A stretch of 64,000 nucleotides of DNA from positions 111,630,173 through 111,694,172 of the forward strand of contig NC_133156.1 of assembly GCF_040802235.1 (NCBI RefSeq), read 5' to 3'. Of the stretch, positions 45,401 to 58,169 are shown one piece after another. The DNA is from Manis javanica (Eukaryota > Chordata > Mammalia > Pholidota > Manidae). The notes below the pieces were generated by a model, which saw nothing but the letters and a program-made list of their open reading frames with translations, ran no database searches and had not been told where the DNA came from. Positions within the stretch are counted from its first letter, which is position 1, and the number at the start of each line of letters is the position of its first letter. The position numbers and the translations under genes were made by a program.

Positions 45401-46004
45401 CCTTATGCAAGCATGTTTTGTTAAGTACCTCGTAGCTAAAAAAGGACTGAGGAGGCAGCTGTGGGCTGACAACAGCAAATTTTACTTAGTTTATAAACAA
45501 AATTATCACTTAAAATATCCTTTGTGGCAACTTTGGATGAGCAGAAAGACCTGTTTCTTTTTCCCTCATCAACATCGACATCCAAGCTACTTATAAATAA
45601 CCAGCATTTCCACTTTCGTTGTTGCTGTTTAAAAAACAAACATTTTAAATGATTGGTTTTTTTTACCCCCAAAAAATCTAACAAAGGTTATATTTTTAAG
45701 ACTTCTCATGTTTGGAAGCATTTCATGTTTCTGACACAATGCACATGATAACATAAACTCTGGACCAGCCAGTGTAAAGATCACTTATTTCCCCAATTAA
45801 AATAAGTCTTTTCCCCATTAACTCCTACCCTCTCTGCCCCCCAATTTCTTATTTCTAAACTGACCTGCAGTTTTCTTGAAATATCAGGCTAGTTGTACCC
45901 TAATACATTATAAAACACAGGGATTTAAAAAACTCCACTCATGCAGGTAGCAGACCTGGGCTGTGGTGCTTCTGGTTCCCACTCCAGTGACTGACTGTGG
46001 TGCT
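42405..46004 (-). terminator. ITGA2: Probable ITGA2 3' UTR (end approximate)
   Basis: The minus-strand region after the ITGA2 stop has no splice evidence. ITGA2 mRNAs of other mammals have 3' UTRs of several kilobases. Candidate poly(A) signals on the minus strand include ATTAAA (42429-42434) and AATAAA complements near 42833, 43167 and 44082. I cannot tell which is used, so the left end is a guess. A MER5A-like relic lies inside at about 44600-44765. Confidence 0.4.
44600..44765 (+). mobile_element. MER5A-like hAT MITE relic
   Basis: GTGGTCTGTTTACACC, CAGGATGCTTGTGAAAATG, GGGGCCTGAGAATTTACC and CTGGTGAAAGTCATTCTGC follow the MER5A consensus order in the plus orientation. Confidence 0.65.
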
Positions 46005-46085
46005 TTAGCTGTTGAGTTCTGTGGTCTCATCAATCTCATCTGGATTTTTGGTCATTTTTTTATATTTTCTTTTGAAGAAGCCGAG
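46005..46085 (-). CDS. ITGA2: ITGA2 terminal exon, cytoplasmic tail
   Basis: Acceptor CTTACAG|CTC (complement of 46086-46092). Encodes the 26-residue tail beginning LGFFKR, the conserved alpha-integrin motif that clasps the beta subunit and holds the inactive state. TAA is the complement of 46005-46007. Confidence 0.96.
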   Translation of the reverse strand, partial: LGFFKRKYKKMTKNPDEIDETTELNS

Positions 46086-49000
46086 CTGTAAGATGATGTA
46101 AAAACGTTACCACCCATGGTTTATTTTGTATGGAGTCTTGGGTCCCCTTTGGGTGCCCACTTTCTCTGAGCATTGCTGATGCTCTAGAGAGGCTAGAGTG
46201 CAGACTGCTGATCTGGCATCAGCCCTCCAGTGAGGAAATTCATGTCCAGAGAGTTGAACTAAAGTTAAAATCTTCAGAGTCTACTTATTTGCAGCCCAAC
46301 AAAACATTCAGAGGTCTTGATTAAAAGAAGAGGGTGGTGGGGAAGGGATAGGGGCCAAGATCATGGAGGAAAGATCCTTAACTGGTTGTTTTTAAGGACA
46401 TGAATGAAAATTTGCAAATAAATTGCATTTCCTTTTGTCTTACACTGGCGAGGTACCATATAAAACTTAAGGTTGCTGTTTAATAAGGAAATTCAAGACA
46501 TAGGTCTTTAGCAGCCCTGTATTTTTAAATATGAAATTTTTCTTACCTTCCATAAAATCGCCACTAGAGCTAATAGCAAAAGGATTCCAGCAATTACACT
46601 TCCGACTATAACTCCAGTTGGTACTTCAGCTTTCTCATGGGGTTTCATTATCGTAATAGGAATCTGTCAATGTATATACACAGTAAATTGAGTTAACTAA
46701 TGTCAGCACTGATAAAAGTGGGATGGTTTAGTCAAATTCTTTAATTTTACAAATGATGGTCTAGAAAGGTGATATGATTTGCTCATGATCATGTTCCTCA
46801 ATTAAACATTGTACACTGCAGTTTCTAGAGGAAATGCTCCTGCAAAGTACAGGCAAGGAATACAAGTTTTCTAGTTTCCTCCCTTTAATTACATCAGTAC
46901 TTAGCAGATATGTCATCTGTGAAAACTTCACATGTCTTAATTACTTGTGAAATAGGATCTTAAATTAATGGAAGACAGTCTCATTGTCAAGTGAAAGCAT
47001 CTGGAACGTGGTCTTGGGGACGGGAGTTAGACCAAACAAAACAACCCAAATCTCTTGTAATTACACAACAAACAATAACAACAACCTTGCATTTGCTCCC
47101 TAAAACATCAATTACATTTAACTCTCACTCAGGATTATTTGAGAGGGATTGTTAAAAGTAGAACATCCAAGGCTGAAGTTGACCTTTTCGGTGATAAATT
47201 GTCCTTGAGGTTACATATGATTTTTTATGTCTATTTCCTAGATATCTTTGTGACTCTGTAATAGTATGGCTGCCCTAAGAGTTCTAACAGTAAACTGTGT
47301 GTGTTGTATATAGTATGTATGTTCTTACTTAATTGCAGCAAGAATTGGAACCATTTCCTCCAAAGAGTATATTCTTAAAGGACTACATTTGGGGCCGAAA
47401 CATAGGGGGAAATGTGTTTACTTGATTTAACACTGTATTACAATGGCAGATGAGCTGCTTTTCATTACAGAATTTATGAATGGGCTAAACCTGAGTCTGG
47501 CCTTCAGTGACTTTTGTCTCATGTGTATCTTCAAGAGCTAAAGGCTTCATAAATTTAGGAATAAAATAACTATAAATGCATGTAGTTCACTGCTTATGTC
47601 AGACATATCCCTGCATCCCTGATTCTGTTCCAGAACTTCCTATCTGGGCCATAGATTCATGGGGTACAAAATTTTTTTATAGGGCCTGGGGGAGAACGTG
47701 CCAGAGCAGAAAGAGCCTGAACCCATCTCCTCCCCATACACACTGAATCTAAACTTAACACAGAGAGCAGTTCATCCTGAGGACGAGCTGAACCTGAGCG
47801 AACACCTGCACCATGAGAGATAAAAAGACCACATAAAAAAAATGGCAGGAGAGATGGAAACAGAAGAAGCAGTGGGAGCCCCACTTCCAGCATGGCCCTG
47901 CAGTAGGGAAGGATATCACAGAGGGACCTGAGCACAGATCTGCCTGCTTGTTCTGGGGCATAGAAAAAAGGCTGCTGTTTAAGGGAGAGCCACACTATTT
48001 GTGAAGGAAAACAATTTTAGAACAAAAGCATCAACTAAACATGGGGGAACAGCTAGCACTGAGACTGTAGGGGCTGGTGAGTGACACTGTTTATGCTCCC
48101 CCCTAGCACTTCACACTCCCCCCACCCCACCCCACACACTTTTCTAGTGTGGATGGGAGCAGGGTGAGCAATGTCATTTACACTCCTGCATGTTGCCAGT
48201 ACAACAGAATCAGGGTGAATGCCATTGCTCCCTAAAACATCAGTGTTCCCCACACACACTGACAGTGCAGTGGAGGCAGGAAAAGGGTTATAGCAGCTCC
48301 AGATGTGATAGAGGGGGCCACTCGGCCCCTGCTCACACCCAAATACTCCTGTCAGAGATCCACAAGTCCCACCAAGGCAGCATTAGTGTGATGCTCATGC
48401 AGATTCATCCCACCTGCACCTCTTCCATCAGTGGCTGCCCCAATTGGCACCAAGCCAGGGTAGACCTCTGGACTGCAACCCTCCACCACCAGCTGCCCTA
48501 TTAGTGCAGCCCTGGCTAGCACCCACCTGGGAGCCCCCGAGACTGGACACCCTATCAGCTGGTGCAGCTCCAGTTGGTGCCCACCCAGCCTCCAGTCCAG
48601 CCACCCAAAACCATCAAGCACATGCAGTCTACCCAGGGGACATTCCTATACAAGGTCATGCCTTCAAGACTGGGAGAAGTAGCTCTTCAGCCTAAACTAT
48701 AAATACACAAAGTCAAGTATAATTAGAGGAATATACTTGAAACAAACATGACAAAATTTCAGAGAAAGAACTAAAGGAAACAGAGCTAAGCAATCTGATG
48801 AAGAGTCTAAATTAATGGTTATAAAGATACCCACTGGACTTGAGAAAAGAGTAGATGAACTCAGGATTTCAACAGAGATGGAAAAATATAAAAATATCAG
48901 TCAGAAATAAAAATACAATGAATAAAATGAAAAACGTACTACAGGGAGTCACTAGCAGATTAGACAATGCAGAAGAACAGTGATATGGAAGACAAAATAA

Positions 49001-52000
49001 TAGAAAACACTCAAGCTGAACAGCAAAAAGAAAAATGAAATGAGGATAGGTTAAGAGTACTCTGGTATAACATCAAACATCTTAATACTCACATTATAAG
49101 AGTCCCAGAAGAAGGAAGAAAGTGGAAAAGTTTTTGAAGAAATAGCTGAAAGCTTCCCTAACCTTGGGAAGGAAACAGATACCCAGGTTTAGGAAGCCTA
49201 TGGCCCGAAACAAAATGAACCCAAGGAGGTCCACATGGAGACACATAATTAAAAAGTTAAAGGTCAAAGACAAAGAGAATGTTAAAAGCAGTGCCTGGGC
49301 TCACATGTGCAAGAGAAAAACAGTGAGTTATGGGAAACCCCATAGGCTATCAACTGATTTTTCAGCAGAAACTAAAGACTAGAAGTGATTGGCATGATAT
49401 ATTCAAAGTGCTGAAAGGGAAAAACCTATAACCAAGGATACTCTACCCAGCAAGTTAATCATTCATAGTTGGAGAGAGAAACAGCTTCTCAGATTAAATA
49501 CAGGCTACAGGAGTGCACCACCTAGCCAGCCTTACAAGAAATGTTAAAGGGGCTTCTTTAAGAGAAAAGGAAAGGCCATAACTAGAAGAAAATGATGAGA
49601 AAGCAAACAAAAAAAAAAATAGGTCAATCACTTAAAAGCTAGTATTGAAGCTAAAAGACAAAAGTAGTTAAATAAACTACTAAAAATTAGTCAAGGGAAT
49701 CACTAAATAAAAAGGTGTAAAAGGAACCGTCATATACATATGACATGAAGGGGGGAATAAAAAATGTACTGTTAGAATATGTGTAAACTTAAGAATGGCT
49801 ATCAACTTAACTATCTGTATATTAAGTTGATACATGTAAGATGTCATAGATAAACCACATGGTGACCACAAAGTCTATAACAGATACACACAAAAAATAA
49901 AGAGAAAGGAATCCAACCATAACACCAAAGTTATCAAATCAAAGGGAAGAGAGCAAGAGGAGAAGAAAAGATCAGAGAGGAAGGACAAAAATAACCAGAA
50001 AACATTTACCAAAATGGTAGTAAGTGCATACCTATCAATAATCCCTTCAAATGTAAATAGACTCATCAAAAGACCAAGGCTGACTGAATGGATAATAAAA
50101 ACAATACCCATTTATATGCTGCCTACAAGACACCCCCTTCAGACCTAAATACACATACAGACTGAAACTTAAGTAATAGAAAAAGATTCCATGCAAATAG
50201 AAACAAGAACAAAAAAACTGGAGTGGCAATACTTCAACCTTAAAACAAAGACTAAGAGACAAAGAAGGACACTGTTATGATTAAGGGCTGATTTCAACAA
50301 GATGATATAAATATAAATATCCAGTCAATAGAGCAGCATCTAAATACATAGCAGATATTAACAGTCATAAAGGGAGGAACTGACAGTGATACTCTAATAA
50401 TAGGAGACTTTAAACACCCTACTTAATTTAATGGATCAATCATACCGACAGAAAAATCATTAAGGAAACAATGGCTTGAACAACATGTTAGACCAATGGA
50501 CTTAATAAATACAGAACATTACATCCCAAAACAGAATACTCATTTTTTTCAAGTGCACATGATACATTTTCCAGGATAGATCACATGGTAGGCCATAAAA
50601 CAAGCCTTAATATTAATTTAAGAAGACTGAAATCATTCCAAGCATCTTTATTAACCAAAGCAGTATGAAAAATCAGTTACAAGAAAAAAGAATGGAAAAA
50701 ACAAAAACACAGGGAAGCTAAACAGCATGCTACTAAACCAACAATGAGTCAATGAAGAAATCAAGGAGTAAATAAAAACTACTTGGGAAATAATGAAAAT
50801 AGGAACAATCATTCAAAACCTTTGGGATGCAGCAAAAGCAGCTCTAGGAGAAAAGTTTTTAGCCGTACAGGCCTACCTCAAGAAACAAGAACAAACTCAA
50901 TCAATCTAACCCTATACCTAAAGTAACTAGAAAAACAAGAATAAACCTGGCTCAAAGTTAGTAGAAGGAAGGAGTCAACAGATTACAGCAGAAATAGAGA
51001 CAAAAAAAAAAATACAAAAGCTGAAACTAAGCTGGTTCTTTGAACAGAAACAAAGTTAGTGAACCTTTCATCAAGAAAAAGGGACTCAAAATTAGAAACA
51101 AAAAAGAAGTTACAAATGACACCACAGAAATAAAAACAAATATGAGATTATATGAAAAATTAAATGTCCACAAATTGGACAACCTAAAAAAGTGGATAAA
51201 TTCCTAGAAACATGCCATCTCCCAAGACTGAACCAGGAAAAAATAGAAAATCTGAATAGCCCAATTACCAGTAAAGAAATTGAAGTGGTGATCAAAAACT
51301 CCCAAATAACAAAATAACCAGATGGCTTCACAGGAGAATTCTATCGAACATTTAAAGAAGAGTTGATACCTCTTCTACTCAAACTATTCAAAAAAAGAAA
51401 GAAAAAATTGAAGAGGAGGAAAGCTTCCAACTCATTCTACAAGGCTAGCATCACCTTGATACCAAAATCAGACAAGCACTACAAAAAAAAGAAAATTACA
51501 GACCAACATTTCTGATGAACACAGATGCAAAAATCCTCAAAATACCAGCAAACAAAATTCAAAAATACATCAGCAGGATAATTCACCATGACCAAGTGGG
51601 ACTCCATCCCTATGTAAGGATGGTTCAATATCTGCACATCAATCACTATGATACACCACATTAACGAAGGAAGGATAACCCTATGGTCATCTCAATAAGA
51701 CACTAAAAAAGCACTTGACAAAACATTATAAAAAAATCAACAAAGTGGGTATAGAAAGCACATATATCAACATAATAAAGGCCATATACAACAAACTTAT
51801 AGCTCATATCATACTCAGTGGTGAAAAGCTAAACAGTTTTCCTCTAAGATCAGAAATGAGACAAAGATATCCACTCTCACCACTTCTATTCAACATAGTA
51901 CTGGAAGTCCTAGCCATAGGACTTTATATGTAGAACCTGAGAAACAACAAATGAACAGACAAGAAATAAAAGGCATCTAAACTGGAAGGAATAATTAATA

Positions 52001-55000
52001 CTGTCATTATTTGCAGATTCCATGATATACTAGGTAAGGAAAACCCTAAGAAAAACTATTAGAATAAATCAATTTAGTAAAGGCTCAGGATATAAAATTA
52101 ATGTGCAGAAATGTTGCTATTTACAGCTGCATCAAAAAAAATCAATCTAATGAAGAGGGTAAAAGACCTGTACTCTGAAAACTGTAAGACACTGATGAAC
52201 AAAACTGAAGACAACACAAATAAATGGAAAGATATTCCATGGTATGTATAGTAAATATATTGTTAAAATGGCCATACTCCCCAAAGCAATACACAGATTG
52301 AATGCAATACCTATCAGAATTTTTTGACAGACCTGGAAAAAATAATCCTACAATTTGTATGGTACCACAAAAGGCCCCAAATAGCTAAAGCAATCTTGAG
52401 AAAGAACAAAGCAGGGGTACTATGCTTCCTGATTGCAAACTATACTACAAAGCTATAGTAATCAAACAGCATAGCACTGGCACAAGAACAGATACACAGA
52501 TCAATGGAAAAGAATACAGAGACCAGAAGCAAACACACACCTATATGGTCAATTAGTATATGACAAAGGCAAGAATATACAATGGAGAAAAGACAATTTT
52601 GTTGATAAGTTAAATTGGGAAAACTGGATAGCTACATGACAAAGAATGAAATTGGATCACTGTTGCATACCATACACAAAAGTAAATTTGAAGTGATTGA
52701 AGACCTAAATATAAGACCTGAAATCATAAAACTCATAGAAGAAGGTATAGGCAGTACACTCTTAAACACTGGCATTAATAAATGTTTTCTGGATACATCC
52801 CTCAGGCAAAAGAAACAAAAGCAAAAATATGGTACTACATCAAACTAAAAAGCTTTTGCACAGCAAAGGAAACCATCAACAAAATGAAAAGGCAGTCTAT
52901 TGAATGGGAGGACATATTTTCAAATGATATATCTAATAATGGGATAATGTCCAAAATATATAAAGAATTCATACAACTCAACATCAAAAATCAAATATTG
53001 ATTAAAAAATGTGCAAATGACCTGCAGAGACATTTTTCCAAAGAAGATACACAGACGACCAACAGCTACATAAAAAGATGCTCAATATCACTAATCATCA
53101 GGGAAGTAGAAATCAAAACCACAATGAGATGTTATCTCACACTAGTCAGAATGGCTAATATCAACCATTGTTGATGTTAGACGTGATGTTAGGTTGATGA
53201 GAATGTGGAAAAAAGGAAACCCTCATACACTGCTGATGGGACTGCAAATTGGCACAGCCACTATGGAAGGCAGTATGGGGGTTTCTCAAAAAAAAAAACT
53301 AAAAATAGAGATACCCTATGACCTAGCAATTCCACTTGCAGGGATTTTCCCAAAGAAAACAAAATCACTAATCCCAAAAGATATGCACTCCTATGTCTAC
53401 TGCTTCATTATTTACAATAACCAAAAAATGGAAGCAACCTAAATGTCCATAAAAAAGGTGAGGTACACATATATCTGTGAAACACTCCTCAACCAAAAAA
53501 GAATGAAATCTTACCATTTGTGACAATATGTATGGACCTAGAGTATATTAAGTGAAACAAAGACAAATGCCATATGATTTCGCTTATATGTAGAACCTGA
53601 GAAACAACAAATGAACAAAACAAATAGACTAACCGAGAACAGACTGGCGGTGGCCATAGGGGAGAGGGGCCAGGGTATGGGTGAAATAGGTTGAAGGGGC
53701 GAAAATCAGGGAGAATATTTGATATCTTCTTGATCTGGGTGGTGGTTACAGGAGTATATACATATGTCAAAATTCATCAAGTTGTTCACTAAGAATGTAC
53801 ATTTTTTTGTATGTACCTCAATATTAAAACTTTCATGTCAGAATTTTAAATGAGCTGGAATTCAATAAATGTAAGAATCACTTATCTATAGGGGTATATC
53901 AGTTTACTATTTGTATTACAAATACTCAAAAATTATACAAGTTATTATTTGGATTCAAAAAATATTTTCACAGATACAATTAAGTAATAGTTAGCCTGTT
54001 AGTTATTATATTGCTCAGAGAAAAGAAATATCCTAAATGGTTCATTAAAATTGTTAAGTTGAATTTTCAGTTAATATATTTGTTTAGTACTGCTTTATAA
54101 AAAGACTTCATCAAGTTTCAGGTATTATCTGAATACTACATTTTAAAAATGAACTTTTAAAATGTCTGCAATACTTTTCCCCTTAGGCTAAGTTCATAAT
54201 ACTTGAATTTGAAGCCCACATTTCCATTGGCTCCATTTCTGATTTTCCATGCCCAGCCTCTGATTTAATGGGTGTGGGCCTTTGCTGAGAGTCTTCAGCC
54301 AGAGGCAGAAAAGCATCTTCTGTTGTGTGAAATCATTTTCCCTGGGACAAGAGTGCGGCAGCAGTGTTGTGAGCTCTGCTCTCAAGCATTGAAAGAGGCC
54401 CAAAGTTCACAGGGGCACTGGCTTTTTAACCAAGTCTGTAGGCTACAGCAGTGGACGGAAGCCAGCTACCAAATTGGCCTTGGGGGCAGTCATGAACTGG
54501 CTTCCAATTTTTAACAATAGCATTGGGAAGAAAATGCTCAGAGCTCTGCCAGATTAGCTGAATGTGGAAATCCAGCTATATCTAACATGTGGCGTATTCT
54601 AAGCAGACTTTCAGTGCAAAAGGAAGAGTTGTCCCATGCTAGCTCTTAGAATAGTAAGCCTTTGTTTTCTCTGAAAGTATATTTCTTTGCAAAACTTTTT
54701 TTCCCTAAATCAAGAGGACCATTTATAGTTTTCTAGACTGAGACCTAATGAATGGACATTTCACAATGTCAGTGTCTAGCTGTAGGGAGTACTACTAGAA
54801 AAAAAGAAAGAAGCCCACTAATAAATGCCTTATTTATTAAGCATATTTCAGCATTCCCTTAATACTCTATAATATGATTCTAAAAAACATGACTTGAACT
54901 TTATGGCATAAGATCTAGACTGTTTTGTATAAGCATGAGGAGGAGGAAGAACTGGAAGAGCTGGTTTAGGCATGGAGAGGGGCTCCCTGAGCACGATGGG

Positions 55001-58000
55001 GTCCCCTTGCTGCGCCTTTTATGGGATCACCATTTCTGATCCAGCTTTGGTGGGAGGGGTGCAGAGGAAGGCAAGTAAGTGATCACAGAGCTTTCCTGAG
55101 CGGCAAACACCGTTGCCAAAGGCTCAACATCAGATAAGAAGCATCAGACCTTTAGTTTCAGTGAGATCCTCCTACATACATGCAGGTGAGAAGAACCCCT
55201 CTTCCAAGTGTTCAGAAATAGAATGACTATCACAGACTCCACGGCCCTCGGAAAGGGATCGAGATGCGCTCACCGTGACTGTGTTTTCTTCGATCACATA
55301 TATCTGGGGATTATAGGTGTCAATTTCTGCAGATGCTGTCAGTTGTACTGTCTGAAAAGTCGACTGTAACATAAGAATAAAGAATATATTTTACCCTAGA
55401 AGAAGGTATAGCATAAAACTTTATTTATTTCATTGTGAAAAGTGACAAAAGTAAATGCCAAACTCTGAAGACTCCAGAATCACTGTGTGCTTAACCCAGC
55501 CACGTGTGACAGGCCCACACACGAGAAGTACGTGGGGGACTAAACACCTGCGGATGGCTGAGCCTGGCCATCCACACTGAACTGGATCTCGGGGACGGAC
55601 CCCAGACGTCAGCAGGGTAGAACATCTCTCTAGGGGATTCTACCTTGAAAACAGAGTTGAAAAACAAGCATTTAGAAATGAAGTTTTTAATTGGGAAAGA
55701 TCACAGTTCTAATTTTTTAAAAACTTAATGAAGTTTGTGACAGGAGGGAAAATTACAAACTTGTTATTTTTTATATGCTCACCTAAATAAGTTATATAAT
55801 GGAATGGAACTTCAGATTAAAAAAGGAAGAGATGTTTTCTTCTAGGAGCATATGTGTAAAATAATACTGTTTAAAAGTATACTTGAACTTAATCATGCAT
55901 GTTAGCAGCAGACACACTGAACCTTTTCTCATGCCTTATAACTATTAATTTCAGGTTTTCTAATCTAAGCATTTCTAGAAAAAGTACCGGATTTGGGTCA
56001 GGCATATAGAAGGACATATATTTTATGCTGATGTTACTAGTATCAGCCTAACATGAAAATACTTTACATGCATTCCTGGATCTAGTTACAGGAAAACAGC
56101 TCATTTTTCAAAGGATACATTACTGATGTATATATTGTTTTCTATATAATGAAAACACTGGGACTAATGCTTCCTTTGAAGTTGAATTACAATGCCCAGA
56201 TTTGAGAACTGCCTTCACATGCCCTGACTACTAGTACTTAGTTTTTCTTGTTACTGGGGCACGTGATTAAATAGACTCTATGAGGTAATCTGCTAAACTA
56301 TATCTGGGAACCAGAAAGAGAATGCATATCCAAAAAATGAGCAGTTTATTTCCTTTCCACTGGCTCAGTCTCTGATTAGTTGTAATTTTCTCAAGATGGA
56401 AGACTGCATGAGAAGTTAAGTCTGATCACTGGTCTCTTAAACATATTTTTGGGGACAGGGTAAGAGCACTGATAATGGTTTACATTGAAAACAAAAAGAG
56501 CAGCAGTTAAGAGAATGTTGCTTTCATGGTCCCTGTAAACTCAAGAGGAAGACATTTTCTTACAACACCGTACATCTGCCCTCCCAAGTCTGGCCCTTTG
56601 CGTAGGTGCCCAGTATCTGCAGGGCTAACAAGCAGTGGTGGAAAGGCCACGCAGGCCCAGGAGAATGAAGTCCCATGCCTACTAGCATTTACCAAGGCTT
56701 TGCCTAACAAATGGCAGTCAACATTGCCATCGATTTGGAGGTCTGAGCATTCACTCTGTGATGAAATTACTTGGGATGTTAAGTTGACTTTTACTGCATC
56801 AGCCAATGGTTAAAGGCAGGATGATAATGGGCTGTAATATAGGAAATGAGATCCATATTTCAGACTGGGTCTCCTAGGTGGTCTGAAAACATCCACTTGG
56901 GTGTTGAAATAGCTGAAAACAGCAAGGAGTTAAACATTTAACCTTTCATGAAGGAGCAAGATGTGTAGGACTTGATAGTCAGGAACTTTCATGGTGTTAT
57001 TCAGTTTAACCATCATAACCTTGTTGGAAAAGCATAAATATGCTTCAGAATTTTACTCCCAGAAATGAAATTGCTGCTTCTGAAAATCTCTAGGAAAAGG
57101 TACTTTCAAAAGTCTTACAGTTAAAATAACGTAGCTTTAAACAAACTCAAGAAAAACCAGATACTTTTTACAGAGCAGCATGATTGCATTTTGATTTGTA
57201 ACAGTCCTTCCCAGCTGGCAGAGGTTGCTACGAAAACATTTGTTTCTTAAGTCCAAGGAGCCAAGAACCAGTTGGTGAAACTGAGCAGCTGGGATAGTGG
57301 GGTACCAGCATGATTCCCTTCTAGCAGGATTCAGAGGTGTCCTCAAGGCCCAAAAGCAAATGCAGCTGACAAGCAACAAAAGCATATGGGGAGAAACTCA
57401 CCCCCCAACTCCTCTACTCCCCCACTTCCCTGTTCCCGCCCTGCCACCATTCACACCTGCCAAAAGCACAAACACACTGCTATTTTGGCACTCTCTTCAA
57501 ACTTTTCATGAGATCAAAAAGTTGTATGCACACTGGCTTTCACCAGAGAAAGGGTGAAATCGGACAGCAGAGCTGTCACCTGGCCCTAACACAGGGAGAC
57601 AGAGTGTACATTAGGCTCAGCTACTGGGTGATTTGGGGAGCAATTAGCCAGGAGTTCAGGGACGGGGGCAGAGCCATGTGCACTTTGATTTGGGGTGGTG
57701 GAGACTCGGGGGTCAGAAATGTTAAGAGCTTGAAGAGGAACACCGAGCAGGTGCCCCACTGCACCTCAGCGCAGCAGAAGGTACCTGGACACCATTCCCA
57801 GAGATTCTCACATAGTGGAGGCTAAGAAGCAGACCCTTTACAACAAGCCGCCCAGCTGATTGCGAGGCCCAGACAGCTTGGGTAAGCTTTGGAAAGGATG
57901 GAAGCATCCTGGCTCCCAGGGTGAAACTGCTGTAGGTCATTTGGGCGCTGCTGACTTAGCCAGAGTACTGATTGTGTCAAAGGGTATGAACTTATTGACC

Positions 58001-58169
58001 ATGAAGCCTTGTTTCCTTGTTATTGGAAAGCCCAGTAAATAAAGCTGATACTCACTGCTGCAAAAGTCCCATTCCAAATTCTGGTAGACACATTGAGGAA
58101 GTATTCTCCTTTCATCTGGAGGTCTTTCAGCCAGCAGGTAACAGTCCTACAGGAAGCAGTTCTGCAGTT
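46005..58169 (-). CDS. ITGA2: Integrin alpha-2, last four coding exons (5' part outside window)
   Basis: ITGA2 pairs with integrin beta-1 as the collagen/laminin receptor alpha2beta1 (CD49b) at the plasma membrane. Minus-strand coding exons are 58169-58056, 55363-55274, 46663-46547 and 46085-46005. All are phase 0 with GT/AG borders, encoding 38, 30, 39 and 26 residues plus the stop. In order they give the membrane-proximal ectodomain ([13 protein letters not shown], then [16 protein letters not shown]), the stalk ([20 protein letters not shown]), the transmembrane helix ([20 protein letters not shown]) and the tail ([19 protein letters not shown]) ending TTELNS. The GFFKR motif is intact. 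The remaining exons, including the I-domain, lie beyond 64000. The frame is undisturbed and presumably functional. Confidence 0.96.
46547..46663 (-). CDS. ITGA2: ITGA2 transmembrane exon
   Basis: 117 nt, phase 0 on both sides. Encodes the extracellular [16 protein letters not shown], then a hydrophobic helix of about 24 residues ending ILWK. The donor is AAG|gtaag. Confidence 0.96.
51922..51957 (+). repeat. Copied 3'-UTR segment inserted in old L1 ORF2 (copy)
   Basis: About 36 bp (core TTATATGTAGAACCTGAGAA) interrupts ORF2 between CTAGCCATAG and ACAAGAAATAAAAGG, which are adjacent in normal L1s. The same sequence occurs at 53583-53619 in its usual 3'-UTR place. Confidence 0.85.
53583..53619 (+). 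repeat. Source of the copied 3'-UTR segment
   Basis: Original location, at the ORF2/3'-UTR boundary of the same L1, of the 36-bp sequence duplicated at 51922-51957. Confidence 0.8.
53841..55273. other. ITGA2: ITGA2 intron, non-L1 part
   Basis: AT-rich intronic sequence. The short open frames at 54194-54514 have no coding support. No repeat was recognised with confidence. Confidence 0.5.
55274..55363 (-). CDS. ITGA2: ITGA2 membrane-proximal exon
   Basis: 90 nt, phase 0. Begins [10 protein letters not shown] and ends IEENTVT. Acceptor GTTACAG|TCG and donor ACG|gtgag are both visible on the minus strand. Confidence 0.95.
55364..58055. other. ITGA2: ITGA2 intron between the calf-2 and membrane-proximal exons
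   Basis: 2.7 kb without a recognised repeat or exon. Antiparallel frames near 56507-56813 and 57137-57825 are not conserved integrin sequence and look like chance. Confidence 0.55.
58056..58169 (-). CDS. ITGA2: ITGA2 calf-2 region exon
   Basis: 114 nt, phase 0. Begins NCRTASC and ends NGTFAA at the donor GCA|gtgagt. The acceptor CCTGAAAG has a weak pyrimidine tract. The Cys spacing CRTASC....TC matches the family. The position that carries an N-x-T sequon between the last two cysteines in human reads R-T-V-T here. Confidence 0.93.

Larger units (their letters stand above)
47650..53840 (+). mobile_element. Old full-length-type L1 in ITGA2 intron, plus orientation
   Basis: The layout is 5' UTR of an older L1M type (47650-48900), ORF1 remnant (about 48950-49560, [18 protein letters not shown], then [11 protein letters not shown]), ORF2 remnant (about 50000-53440, with [13 protein letters not shown] near 51880 and the Z/C-terminal regions 52615-53440) and a short 3' UTR ending near 53840. 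Many frameshifts and stops. It is antisense to ITGA2 and occupies most of the 8.6-kb intron 46664-55273. An internal copied segment sits at 51922-51957. Confidence 0.9.

Noticed and set aside
48352-48695. Pro-rich frames on both strands
   Set aside because: They fall inside the GC-rich 5' UTR of the old L1 in the ITGA2 intron, with no conservation evidence.
56507-56813. Paired frames of about 95 codons on opposite strands within an ITGA2 intron
   Set aside because: No similarity to integrin exons, no fitting splice sites, and the phase does not join neighbouring exons.
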